Assembly (NCBI GenBank): GCA_947492925.1
Contig: CANLOQ010000002.1
Coordinates: 124,001-188,000, forward strand
Direction: 5' to 3'
DNA from: an uncultured Sulfitobacter sp.
Lineage (GTDB): Bacteria > Pseudomonadota > Alphaproteobacteria > Rhodobacterales > Rhodobacteraceae
Length of the DNA stretch: 64,000 nucleotides
Both the position numbers and the translations under genes were made by a program. Numbering within the stretch: the stretch's first letter is position 1; each line of letters opens with the position of its first letter. The notes under the pieces were generated by a model. The model had not been told where the DNA came from, made no database searches, and saw only the letters and a list, made by a program, of their open reading frames with translations. Below, one piece after another: positions 8,913 through 17,093 of this stretch.

Positions 8913-9630
8913 GCGCGTCCCCTGCCGTGCGGCGGTTCAGCCAAACCTCGGTGCGCGCCCCGGCCATCATACCCGCAACGCCCGCGATAATCAGACCCAG
9001 CGAATAAGGCACCCCGGCTGCCAGCAGCGCCACAACTACGGCCACCAGCGCCGCAACCACATGGGCAAGGGTGCGGAACATTGGCGCAATCATCGCAAGA
9101 AACGCAATCGGAATGGCGAAATCAAGCGCCCAGCTGTCTGGTACCTGGGCACCCAGCAAGGCACCCACGACCGTGAAACCGTACCACAGCGGCACCACCG
9201 GGGTGACCGCGCCAAGAAAATAGGCAACCCGGTGCGGCACGCTCATATCCGGGTCTTTTTCAAATCGGGCAATCGCCACGATGTAGGATTGATCAACCGT
9301 GGTATAGGCCACCAGTGCACGCTGCCAGAACGGGGCCTTGCCGACATAGGGGGTCAGCGATGCAGAATACATCGCCATGCGCAGGTTTACCGCCAGCGCA
9401 GAGGCCAGCACCACAAGGGTGGGTGCCTGCTCTTGCATCAGTTGCAGCGCGGTGAACTGCGCGGCTCCCGCGATCACCACGACCGAAAACACCAGCGCCT
9501 CAACCACGTTCAGCCCGGTCTCGACCGCAAGCAGGCCAAAAAGCATCGAAAACGGAATGATGATCAGAACAAAGGGCGCGCCATCTATCAGACCTTTGAC
9601 ATAAGCGGATTTGGCGGTGGTGAAAGGCAT
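8905..9630 (-). CDS. azlC: AzlC family branched-chain amino acid permease
   Basis: A 241-residue integral membrane protein with six to seven hydrophobic segments. The family motifs AGAAQFTALQLM (about residues 54-65) and NLRMAMYSASL (about 80-91) are present. It forms the AzlCD branched-chain amino acid exporter with the downstream overlapping azlD. It is divergent from fdhD, with only 53 bases between the start codons, so both promoters must lie in or next to that gap. No regulator gene is adjacent. Confidence 0.92.
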   Translation of the reverse strand: MPFTTAKSAYVKGLIDGAPFVLIIIPFSMLFGLLAVETGLNVVEALVFSVVVIAGAAQFTALQLMQEQAPTLVVLASALAVNLRMAMYSASLTPYVGKAPFWQRALVAYTTVDQSYIVAIARFEKDPDMSVPHRVAYFLGAVTPVVPLWYGFTVVGALLGAQVPDSWALDFAIPIAFLAMIAPMFRTLAHVVAALVAVVVALLAAGVPYSLGLIIAGVAGMMAGARTEVWLNRRTAGDAHG

Positions 9631-9683
9631 GGCAAATCCCTAGATTACTCCCAAGTCCTAACGCCAAGTCCCGGGGGATACAA

Positions 9684-10565
9684 ATGGCACAAGACCCCGA
9701 TCTGAGCGGATACATCATCGCACCCGACCCAAAGGCCGCGCGCCTGACCCGCAGCGTGCGCGGAACGGATCAGGCCGGCGCAGAAACTGTACTGTCCGTG
9801 GTCGAGGAACGCCCGCTGACGATTTTTCTCAACGGTCAGGAAATCGTGACCGCGATGACAATCGGGGATTATCCCGAATATCTGGCCACCGGTTTCCTGC
9901 GCAACCAGCGCATGCTGCGCGCAGACGATGAGATCACCCGTGTTGACTATGACGAAGAGCTTGAAACGGTTGTGGTGCGCACGGCCCGTGCCACCGATTA
10001 CGAAGATAAGATGCAGCGCAAGACCCGTACCAGCGGCTGCGCCGTGGGCACTGTTTTCGGCGATATGATGGAAGGGCTGGAGGATGTGCGCCTGCCCGCC
10101 ACACCGCTGCGGGCGTCGTGGCTCTATGCGCTCTCGGCACGCATCAACCGGACGCCATCGCTTTACCTTGAGGCGGGCGCGATACACGGCACGGTCCTGT
10201 GTCAGGGCGACCGCCCGCTGGTCTATATGGAAGACGTAGGCCGCCACAACGCCGTTGATAAAATCGCGGGCTGGATGCTGGCAGAGAAGGCCGACCCGGC
10301 TGACAAAATTCTGTACACGACCGGACGGCTGACATCAGAAATGGTGATCAAAACCGCAATGATGGGCATTCCCACGCTGGTCTCGCGCTCCGGTTTTACG
10401 GCCTGGGGGGTTGAAATTGCGCAACAGGTTGGCCTGACGCTGATTGGTCGCATGAAAGGCAGCCGCTTTGTGTGTCTGGCCGGGGAAAGCCGTCTGATCC
10501 GCGATGCCGATCCTGCATCGGTGGCCGAAGAACCCCGCCGCGCCGGACGCAAGGGGGCGGCGTGA
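9684..10565 (+). CDS. fdhD: Formate dehydrogenase accessory sulfurtransferase FdhD
   Basis: A 293-residue FdhD-family protein. FdhD transfers sulfur from a cysteine desulfurase to the molybdenum bis-MGD cofactor before its insertion into formate dehydrogenase. The core is recognisable: NGQEIVTAMTIGDYPEYLATGFL near residues 50-72, MEDVGRHNAVDKIAGW around 182-197 and TSEMVIKTAMMGIPTLVSRS near 216-235. The sulfur-carrying loop, CxxC in E. coli, is SGCAVGT here, with one Cys at residue 119 and Gly in the second position. It is the first gene of a cofactor operon and its stop overlaps the mobA start. Confidence 0.93.
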   Translation: MAQDPDLSGYIIAPDPKAARLTRSVRGTDQAGAETVLSVVEERPLTIFLNGQEIVTAMTIGDYPEYLATGFLRNQRMLRADDEITRVDYDEELETVVVRTARATDYEDKMQRKTRTSGCAVGTVFGDMMEGLEDVRLPATPLRASWLYALSARINRTPSLYLEAGAIHGTVLCQGDRPLVYMEDVGRHNAVDKIAGWMLAEKADPADKILYTTGRLTSEMVIKTAMMGIPTLVSRSGFTAWGVEIAQQVGLTLIGRMKGSRFVCLAGESRLIRDADPASVAEEPRRAGRKGAA

Positions 10566-11167
10566 TGCGGCAGCCGCTGGGCGTCATTCTGGCCGGGGGG
10601 CAGGCGACACGAATGGGCGGCGGGGACAAGGGCCTGCTGACGCTCGGCGGCCAGACCCTGCTGTCCCGCGTGATCGACAGGCTGGACCCGCAGGTGGCGG
10701 GCCTGGCGCTGAATGCAAATGGTGATGCGGGCCGGTTCAAGGGGCTGGGTCTGCCCGTCCTGCCCGACAGCGTCGCCGGTTTTGCCGGACCGCTTGCGGG
10801 CGTCTTGGCGGGCCTCGACTGGGCGGCGGATCAGGGTGCGGATGCAATTGTGACCGCCGCCGCCGACACGCCGTTCTTTCCCTGTGATCTGGTGCCCCAG
10901 CTGTTGCTGGCAGGCGAGGGCATGGCCCACCCACTGGTCCTTGCCGCAACGCCCGATGCCAGACGGGGCCGCGCCCGCCACCCTACTTTTGGCCTGTGGC
11001 CGACCGCGCTGCGGGATGATCTGCGAGGCGCTCTGGAAGGGGGGCTGCGCAAGGTGGTCCTCTGGACCGATCAGCACGGCGGGCGCGAAGCGCTGTTTCC
11101 GCTGGAAGAGGCCTTCTTTAACGTCAACACCCCCGAAGATCTGCAGCAGGCGGAGACCATGTTATGA
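10565..11167 (+). CDS. mobA: Molybdenum cofactor guanylyltransferase MobA
   Basis: A 200-residue nucleotidyltransferase that attaches GMP to molybdopterin to make MGD, the form used by DMSO-reductase-family enzymes such as formate dehydrogenase. It opens with the pyrophosphorylase-type motif VILAGGQATRMGGGDKGLL (residues 7-25), followed by TAAADTPFFPCDLV near 98-111, with the metal-binding Asp, and a C-terminal FFNVNTPEDLQQAE typical of MobA. The frame runs open for 31 codons upstream, but the ATG at 10565 overlaps the fdhD stop and starts right at the conserved region. It overlaps mobB by four bases. Confidence 0.95.
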   Translation: MRQPLGVILAGGQATRMGGGDKGLLTLGGQTLLSRVIDRLDPQVAGLALNANGDAGRFKGLGLPVLPDSVAGFAGPLAGVLAGLDWAADQGADAIVTAAADTPFFPCDLVPQLLLAGEGMAHPLVLAATPDARRGRARHPTFGLWPTALRDDLRGALEGGLRKVVLWTDQHGGREALFPLEEAFFNVNTPEDLQQAETML

Positions 11168-11655
11168 GAGTCTTTGGCGTTGTCGGCTGGAAGAACGCGG
11201 GAAAGACCGGATTGATGGAACGACTGGTGACCGAGATCACCGGGCGCGGGCATACGGTCTCGACCGTGAAACACGCACACCACAGCTTTGACGTGGATCA
11301 TCCGGGCAAAGACAGCTTTCGCCACCGCATGGCAGGGGCACGCGAAGTGCTCTTGGCTTCCCGCAATCGCTTTGCCCTGATGCATGAATTGCACGGCGAG
11401 GCCGAGCCGCCGCTTGCGGACCTGCTTGGTAAACTTGCTCCCGTCGATCTGGTGCTGGTCGAAGGCTACAAACGCGACGCACATCCCAAGGTCGAAGCCT
11501 TTCGCGCGGAAACCAACAACCCGCTGATCGCGCCCGATGACCCAACGATCAAAGCCGTGGCCAGTGATGTGCCGCTTTCGGTGCAGCGACCCGTATTTGA
11601 CCTGAACAACACCGCAGAAATTGCTGATTTCATTCTGAAAGAGGTTGGGTTGTGA
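11164..11655 (+). CDS. mobB: Molybdopterin-guanine dinucleotide biosynthesis protein MobB
   Basis: A 163-residue P-loop GTP-binding protein that assists MobA in MGD synthesis. The N-terminal GWKNAGKTGLMERLV (about residues 7-21) is the Walker A region, followed by TVKHAHHSFDVDHPGKDSFRH near 36-56 and the characteristic DLVLVEGYKRDAHPKVE around 95-111. It starts within the mobA stop (ATGA) and ends within the start of the fusion MoeA gene (GTGA), so the four cofactor genes are translationally coupled. Confidence 0.95.
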   Translation: MRVFGVVGWKNAGKTGLMERLVTEITGRGHTVSTVKHAHHSFDVDHPGKDSFRHRMAGAREVLLASRNRFALMHELHGEAEPPLADLLGKLAPVDLVLVEGYKRDAHPKVEAFRAETNNPLIAPDDPTIKAVASDVPLSVQRPVFDLNNTAEIADFILKEVGL

Positions 11656-13721
11656 CGCCGTTTGATACCGTTGTCATGGTTGACTGGTCCGGTGGAAATG
11701 ACACCGGGCCGCGCCCGCGCAAAGATGCGATTTGGGCCGGGATCAACCGGTGCGGCGTGGCTGAGGCACCGGTCTATCTGCGCAACCGTGCGGTGGCTGA
11801 AAGCTGGCTGGCCGAGCTTTTCAGCGCAGAGCGTGCGGCGGGACGGCGTGTGCTGGCAGGGTTCGACTTTCCTTTCGGCTATCCGGCTGGTTTCGCCCGC
11901 GCCCTGACCGGCAGCGATGACCCGCTGGGCCTTTGGGACTGGTTCGAAAAGCGGATCGTGGACAGCCCCAGCGCCAACAATCGCTTTGATCTGGCGGGTC
12001 ACATCAACCTGACGCATGGTGATGGCAAAGGTCCCTTTTGGTTCAATGGGTTGCGGCGCGACGTTGAAGGGCTTGCGCGGACCAAGAAAGGCTACAAAAA
12101 TCCCTTTCCCGAAAAACGCCAAAGCGAGACGCTGGCCACAGGGGCTTTTACCTGCTGGCAGATGGGCGGCACCGGCGCTGTGGGTGGTCAGGTTTTTACC
12201 GGCCTGCCGGTGCTTTCCCGGCTTCGGCGCCAGTTCCATGCATCCGTCTGGCCGTTCGAGCCGCTGGAAAGCGACATCGCCTTCGTTGAAATTTGGCCAT
12301 CTCTGACAGCGGGGCCTGCGCCGGATGATCAGATTAAAGACGCTTGGCAAGTATCAGAAATATCAAGGCAAATATCCTCTCTTAAAGTGGATGATCTGGC
12401 CCGGATACTTGCCGTTGACGCACCCGAGGAAGGCTGGATTTTCGGCCTTGGATGTGAGGGCGATCTCACCGGAACACCCGCGCTGCGCAACGATTGCTTT
12501 GCCCTGCCGCCCGGCGTCTATTGGACCCCGGTGCAGGACGCATTGGATTTGCTCAAAGACCGCCTTGCCCCCGTGACAGCATCGCACACCCTTTCGCTGG
12601 AACAGGCACTTGGGCGGGTCGCTAGCGCCGATGTGCGCGCAAACCGTGCCAACCCGCCGCTGCCGAATACCGCCGTTGACGGCTACGGGTTTGCCGGGGG
12701 CAAAGCCGCCGGGCCGCATGCCATGCCGCTGACAGAAGGGCGCGCGGCAGCGGGGGATACGCCCGGTGCGTTGCCGCCTGATCACGCCATCCGCGTGTTG
12801 ACCGGTGCTGCCCTGCCGCAGGGGGTCGACACCGTTGTGTTGCAGGAAGATGTGATTGTGGACGGCAAGACCCTGCGTTTTTCCGGGCCAGTCAAACAGG
12901 GTGCCAACACCCGCAAGGCGGGCGAGGACGTGGCGGCGGGTGACATCATCGTCAGGAAGGGCAGGCGCATCACGCCTGCGGATCAGGCCCTGCTTGCGGC
13001 GACCGGCGTGTCAAAGCTGGCCGTGCGCGCGCCTTTGCGGGTGGGTGTGCTGTCCACAGGGGATGAACTGCGCGACGTGGGCACCACCGCAGAACCCGGT
13101 CAGATTTATGACGCCAACCGTCCGATGTTGCTCAGCCTGATCTCGCAGTTTGGCCATGTGCCGCTTGATCTGGGCCGCGCCCCCGATGACCGTGCCGCGT
13201 TGCGCGCGCTGTTGGACAAAGGGGCCGCGCAGGTGGATGCGATCCTGACCAGTGGGGGCGCCTCTGCAGGGGACGAAGACCACGTATCGGCCCTCCTGCA
13301 AGAGGCAGGAGCGATGGATCTGTGGCGCATTGCGATCAAACCGGGGCGGCCGCTCGCCTTGGGGATGTGGCAGGGCACGCCGGTCTTTGGCCTGCCGGGC
13401 AACCCGGTTGCCGCGATGGTTTGCTCGCTTGTTTTTGCACGTCCCGCGCTGGAGGTGCTGGCCGGTGCAGTCTGGCCCGAACCGCAGGGGTTTGAGGTGC
13501 CTGCGGCGTTCAGCAAGTCAAAGAAAGCGGGCCGCCGCGAATATCTGCGCGCCCGCATGCGAGACGGTCGGGCAGAGGCCTTTGCCTCCGAAGGGTCAGG
13601 ACGGATCAGCGGACTGAGCTGGGCGGAAGGGCTGGTCGAACTGCCCGAACCTGCCATGACCATCGCGCCGGGCGACCCGGTGCGCTTTATCCCCTACGCC
13701 AGCTTTGGGATGCGCGCCTAG
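11652..13721 (+). CDS. MoeA-type molybdopterin molybdotransferase with extra N-terminal domain
   Basis: A 689-residue two-part protein. Residues from about 295 to the end are a complete MoeA, which inserts molybdate into adenylylated molybdopterin: ANRANPPLPNTAVDGYGF near 330, TGAALPQGVDTVVLQED near 380, STGDELRDVG near 462, DANRPML near 485, LTSGGASAGDEDHV near 533 and PVFGLPGNPVAAM near 577. Residues 1-285 are not part of MoeA. They begin VVMVDWSGGNDTGPRP, contain VLAGFDFPFGYPAGFA near 70 and look like an RNase H-like fold related to DUF429. Both parts are in one frame with no break. The start is GTG at 11652, overlapping mobB. The 3' end overlaps the convergent neighbour by four bases. Confidence 0.9.
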   Translation: MTPFDTVVMVDWSGGNDTGPRPRKDAIWAGINRCGVAEAPVYLRNRAVAESWLAELFSAERAAGRRVLAGFDFPFGYPAGFARALTGSDDPLGLWDWFEKRIVDSPSANNRFDLAGHINLTHGDGKGPFWFNGLRRDVEGLARTKKGYKNPFPEKRQSETLATGAFTCWQMGGTGAVGGQVFTGLPVLSRLRRQFHASVWPFEPLESDIAFVEIWPSLTAGPAPDDQIKDAWQVSEISRQISSLKVDDLARILAVDAPEEGWIFGLGCEGDLTGTPALRNDCFALPPGVYWTPVQDALDLLKDRLAPVTASHTLSLEQALGRVASADVRANRANPPLPNTAVDGYGFAGGKAAGPHAMPLTEGRAAAGDTPGALPPDHAIRVLTGAALPQGVDTVVLQEDVIVDGKTLRFSGPVKQGANTRKAGEDVAAGDIIVRKGRRITPADQALLAATGVSKLAVRAPLRVGVLSTGDELRDVGTTAEPGQIYDANRPMLLSLISQFGHVPLDLGRAPDDRAALRALLDKGAAQVDAILTSGGASAGDEDHVSALLQEAGAMDLWRIAIKPGRPLALGMWQGTPVFGLPGNPVAAMVCSLVFARPALEVLAGAVWPEPQGFEVPAAFSKSKKAGRREYLRARMRDGRAEAFASEGSGRISGLSWAEGLVELPEPAMTIAPGDPVRFIPYASFGMRA

Positions 13722-14803
13722 TCAAAGGTGCCTGCGCAGCGTCCAAGCAACATGAACGCCCGCGCCGTGCGCGTGTCGGCCAGCGCCGAAATCTCGCTGT
13801 CGCTGGCCCCTTTTTCGAATTCCGCAAACGTCTTGTCGAACCTGCGCAGAAAGTGGTGCGCGGCATCGCGGAAAATCGGGTCCTGCTTCATCCGCGCATT
13901 GGTCAGCGCCAGCGATGACCGGTCGCGAATGCCGCCCAGGGCGGCAATGGGCCGCCCCCGCGCGCCTTCGGCAAAGTGACGCCAGATTTCTGGACGCGCC
14001 CGGTCGGGGCGCAGATCATCCATGTAAATCCCGTCCTGGCTCATCAGGGTCAGCACATCCTGTGCGGCCTGCACCAGTTGCGAGGTTGACCGGTCCTTGA
14101 GCGCGCGGCGCAGAGCGGCAAAGCCAGCCTCATCCTCGGCTGTTTCGGGGAAATTCAGCGCTCGGATAAAATCCTCGTTCGACAGGATGGGTGCAATATC
14201 AATGGCCTGCGTGCCAAGCGCCAGCGCGGGCTGGTCATCGGCCACGGGCTGCGCTGCGGGGGCAGGGGCGCGCGGCGGATCATCCCGACGCGACTGAAAC
14301 GTGGCAAGCGCGGTTTCGGTTTTGCGCGCGGCTGCCGCAATCTCGTCGAGTTTTCGGCTCACCGAGGGTTCGGACCGCATGTTCTGGCCCTGCTGCTGGC
14401 TGAGGTATGACTGGCGGATCGCATCAATGGCGGCCTGCAGTCTCTGGCTTTCCTCGCGCATCACGCGGCTGGCCTTGGCCGCCGTTGCCGCCACCCAGAT
14501 CATCGCAACCGGCATAAAGACCGCCAGCATCGTCATCAGGAAACGCAGGCTTTGCGCGCCGTCCTCCGATGTGCCTTCCTCGCGCAGGATCAAGAAGAAG
14601 AACGCAGCACCCAGCAGCCAGACCGCGCTCAGCACCAGCGCGATAATCTCTATTCCGGTGATCGTGTCGGGTTTGGGTTTGTCATAGATGCCCAGCGGCG
14701 TGGTCCGGGCGGACACACCGGTCACCTTGACGGTGGCCGTTTCCTGCGGTGCGGCATCGTCCTGTTGGGGTGTTCCGGGGGTCCGGGGGTCCTGCTCAGG
14801 CAT
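13718..14803 (-). CDS. Hypothetical two-span membrane protein with long cytoplasmic C-terminal region
   Basis: A 361-residue protein that I do not recognise beyond its layout. A polar N-terminus of about 50 residues is followed by two membrane helices ([21 protein letters not shown] near 50-70 and [21 protein letters not shown] near 87-107). Then comes a Gln/Arg-rich stretch with coiled-coil character, a Pro/Ala linker near 195-215, and a C-terminal helical domain rich in Asp and Arg. The start at 14803 overlaps the greA stop by eight bases (ATGCCTGA), so it is probably cotranscribed with greA; an upstream in-frame codon would intrude further into greA. Function unknown. Confidence 0.75.
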   Translation of the reverse strand: MPEQDPRTPGTPQQDDAAPQETATVKVTGVSARTTPLGIYDKPKPDTITGIEIIALVLSAVWLLGAAFFFLILREEGTSEDGAQSLRFLMTMLAVFMPVAMIWVAATAAKASRVMREESQRLQAAIDAIRQSYLSQQQGQNMRSEPSVSRKLDEIAAAARKTETALATFQSRRDDPPRAPAPAAQPVADDQPALALGTQAIDIAPILSNEDFIRALNFPETAEDEAGFAALRRALKDRSTSQLVQAAQDVLTLMSQDGIYMDDLRPDRARPEIWRHFAEGARGRPIAALGGIRDRSSLALTNARMKQDPIFRDAAHHFLRRFDKTFAEFEKGASDSEISALADTRTARAFMLLGRCAGTFD

Positions 14804-15266
14804 AGACGATCTTGAGCACTTCGTAGGATTTGACCCCGCCGGGCGTACGCACATCCACGCTGTCGCCCTCTTCCTTGCCGATCAGGGCGCGGGCGATGGG
14901 CGACTTGATGTTCAACAGGCCGTTCTCGATCTTGGCCTCGTATTCACCCACGATCTGATACGTCTTTTCCTCGTCCGTGTCCTCGTCCACCAGCGTGACC
15001 TTGGCCCCGAACTTGATGGAGCCGGACAGTTTTGCCGGATCAATCACATCAGCCAGCGAAATCGCGCCTTCCAGTTCTTTGATGCGGCCCTCGATGAACG
15101 ACTGCTTTTCCTTGGCCGAATGGTATTCGGCGTTTTCCGACAAATCACCGTGCTCGCGCGCTTCGGCAATCGCCTTGATGATGGCGGGCCGTTCTTCGGA
15201 CTTGAGGTGCTTCAGTTCCGTCTCAAGGGCGGTGTGCCCCGCGCGGGTCATCGGGATCTTTTCCAT
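14796..15266 (-). CDS. greA: Transcription elongation factor GreA
   Basis: A 156-residue GreA. It enters the RNA polymerase secondary channel and stimulates cleavage of backtracked RNA. The N-terminal coiled coil carries the acidic tip, [17 protein letters not shown] (about residues 35-52), with the conserved Asp and Glu. The C-terminal FKBP-like domain has [23 protein letters not shown] (about 120-142). The ATG start [10 protein letters not shown] is canonical. The next gene overlaps its stop. Confidence 0.97.
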   Translation of the reverse strand: MEKIPMTRAGHTALETELKHLKSEERPAIIKAIAEAREHGDLSENAEYHSAKEKQSFIEGRIKELEGAISLADVIDPAKLSGSIKFGAKVTLVDEDTDEEKTYQIVGEYEAKIENGLLNIKSPIARALIGKEEGDSVDVRTPGGVKSYEVLKIVYA

Positions 15267-15404
15267 GGGCGTTTGTCCACGTCATCAGGGCCGCGCGTTC
15301 ACATCAGCAATGGCGCAGCCGTTACAGGGTCAGGTTGGCAAATACCTGACCCAATGTGACGACCAATTGCAAGGGGGATTGGCACCCTGGGCGGTCAGGC
15401 ACCG

Positions 15405-15785
15405 TCAGTCATATTGCACGACCTCATATTCGATGCCGTCATCGTCGTGAAAGTAGAACCGCCGCCCCGGTTCATAGTCACCGTGGTTTTTTGGTGTAAA
15501 GCCTTGCGCCACCACCGCCTTTTCCACCGCGGCAAGGTCATCCACCGTCACCGCGATGTGGTTCAGACCGCTGATCGTGGTATAGTTATCGGGGCGCATC
15601 CGTGCCGGATTACCGGGCGTATAAAGCGCCACATACCGGTCATCCGTCCCCACGTGTTTGGTGTGGCCCCCCATCATCGCGTCCCCTTCCCAACGAATGT
15701 GCCAGCCAAAGACATCCGACATCCAGCGGGCTGTCGCCCCCGGGTCGGAAACCGTGTAATTGGCGTGTTCAAGCAGTGCAGACAT
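15405..15785 (-). CDS. VOC family protein (glyoxalase/dioxygenase-like), probable SoxR target
   Basis: A 126-residue vicinal-oxygen-chelate protein made of two beta-alpha-beta-beta-beta modules. HANYTVSDPGATARW at 7-21 and HIAVTVDDLAAVEKAV near 76-91 are the module starts, and FYFHDDDGIEYEVVQY ends the protein with a candidate metal-binding Glu. Family members include glyoxalases, antibiotic-binding proteins and dioxygenases, and the reaction cannot be chosen from sequence. The start has AAAGGA upstream. It is divergent from soxR, and the intergenic region holds a SoxR-type promoter pointing toward this gene, so it is likely induced by redox-cycling compounds. Confidence 0.88.
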   Translation of the reverse strand: MSALLEHANYTVSDPGATARWMSDVFGWHIRWEGDAMMGGHTKHVGTDDRYVALYTPGNPARMRPDNYTTISGLNHIAVTVDDLAAVEKAVVAQGFTPKNHGDYEPGRRFYFHDDDGIEYEVVQYD

Positions 15786-15820
15786 GGCGTATTCCTTTCT
15801 ATTGCGTTTTGTGTAATCTC

Positions 15821-15851
15821 ATCGTAATTTCTAAACCTAACTTTAGGTCAA
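15821..15851 (-). promoter_or_regulatory. SoxR-type promoter and operator for the VOC gene
   Basis: Read on the minus strand, a -35 TTGACC (15851-15846) and a -10-like TACGAT (15826-15821) are separated by exactly 19 bases, the overlong spacer typical of MerR/SoxR-activated promoters. Inside the spacer lies a perfect palindrome, ACCTAA-AG-TTAGGT (15848-15835), overlapping the -35 as in known SoxR boxes. The expected transcript start is about 30 bases from the VOC start codon. The motifs and distances are read directly; SoxR binding is inferred. Confidence 0.75.
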
Positions 15852-15872
15852 GATATTTTTTCAGGGGTTCGA

Positions 15873-16346
15873 ATGAAGGTGAATGACGGATTATCCATCG
15901 GGGCCTTGGCAGACCGGACCGGCCTCGCGGTCTCGGCCATCCGCTATTACGAGGCGCAGGGCCTGATCAAACCCTGGCGCAACGCGGGTGGGCAGCGGCG
16001 GTTTGAAAGGGCCGATCTGCGCCGCCTCAGCTTTGTGATGATCGCACAGCAGTTTGGCTTCACTCTGCCGCAGATCAAGGCACAGCTTGATGGCTTGCCC
16101 GGCGGGCGCACACCGACCAAGGCGGATTGGGCCAAAATCAGCGAGGGTTTTCGTGCGGCCCTCGATACCCGCATCACCACATTGACCAGGCTCAGGGACA
16201 ATCTGGACGGCTGCATCGGCTGCGGGTGTCTTAGCCTTGAGGCATGTGCGCTCTACAACCCCACGGACCGCGCCGCGAAAAACGGGCAGGGGCCGCGCTA
16301 TCTGATGGGCGACAGCCCGGAACCGATCGCCGGGCCGAAGGGTTGA
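15873..16346 (+). CDS. soxR: Redox-sensitive MerR-family activator SoxR
   Basis: A 157-residue MerR-family regulator. The helix-turn-helix is at residues 7-30 (SIGALADRTGLAVSAIRYYE), followed by the dimerisation helix. Near the C-terminus is the SoxR-specific cluster CIGCGCLSLEAC, with cysteines at 114, 117, 119 and 125, which binds the [2Fe-2S] centre that senses redox-cycling drugs and superoxide. This pattern separates SoxR from other MerR proteins. The start has AGGGG upstream. No soxS is present, as expected outside enterics; the divergent VOC gene is the obvious target. Confidence 0.95.
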   Translation: MKVNDGLSIGALADRTGLAVSAIRYYEAQGLIKPWRNAGGQRRFERADLRRLSFVMIAQQFGFTLPQIKAQLDGLPGGRTPTKADWAKISEGFRAALDTRITTLTRLRDNLDGCIGCGCLSLEACALYNPTDRAAKNGQGPRYLMGDSPEPIAGPKG

Positions 16347-16370
16347 TCAGGATAAAACAGCAGGAACCCA

Positions 16371-17009
16371 ATGCCAAACGCCAACCATCAGTATCTTGCA
16401 CCCGGTTTCATGCGGACCCTCATCTGGATCACCGTGCTGGGGGCCATCGGCCTGATTGGCGGCAATATCGTCGGCTCCATCGTGGTGCCGGGGCATGATT
16501 TTGTAGCCGATACAGTCAGCGATCTGGCCGCCGGCCGCTACGAGATCATTCAGGACGTTTCGCTTTACGGCTTTGCGGCCTCACTTACCGCGCTGTCGCT
16601 GGCCTGCGCACATCTGCATAACGGCGTCACCCGGTGGAGCCTGTTGACTTTTGCGCTGATCCTGCTGGCGCTTTGCGTCGTGATCATCGGGGCGCGGAAT
16701 GAATACGGCGATGGCGACAACGAAGGCATCGTGGTTCACATCTATATCGTCTACGCCCTTGGCGCGCTTTTCGCCGCAGTGTTCCTGCTGATGGCCCTGG
16801 AAGGCGGGCGGATTGCCGCGTTCATGCCCGCGCTGTCCTGGGGGTGCCTTGTGCTGTGGGGTCTGGGCGCGCCGATCTTCTTCCTGCTGCCAACCGAATG
16901 GGACGGGTTGTGGGAACGCGGGCTTGGCGTGATCACCGTGGTCTGGGCGCTTGGCTATGCCAATGCGCTGCACCTCTTTGCCCGCGCACACCGCGACGAA
17001 ACGCGCTGA
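16371..17009 (+). CDS. DUF998 family membrane protein
   Basis: A 212-residue membrane protein with about six hydrophobic segments spread over its full length. It resembles the DUF998 family: a first helix ending in IVGSIVVPGHDFVADTVSDLAAGRYE, then SLYGFAASLTALSLA, and further helices with few charges. DUF998 proteins have no established function. It follows soxR on the same strand after 24 bases, so it could be a second SoxR-linked gene or simply read through. Confidence 0.8.
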   Translation: MPNANHQYLAPGFMRTLIWITVLGAIGLIGGNIVGSIVVPGHDFVADTVSDLAAGRYEIIQDVSLYGFAASLTALSLACAHLHNGVTRWSLLTFALILLALCVVIIGARNEYGDGDNEGIVVHIYIVYALGALFAAVFLLMALEGGRIAAFMPALSWGCLVLWGLGAPIFFLLPTEWDGLWERGLGVITVVWALGYANALHLFARAHRDETR

Positions 17010-17093
17010 TTTTCACCCCACGTCCCGATTGCATTGAACCCTGCAGTGGGATAGCGACATGGAAATGTTTTTTGCCCGGAGGAAGCCACACAC

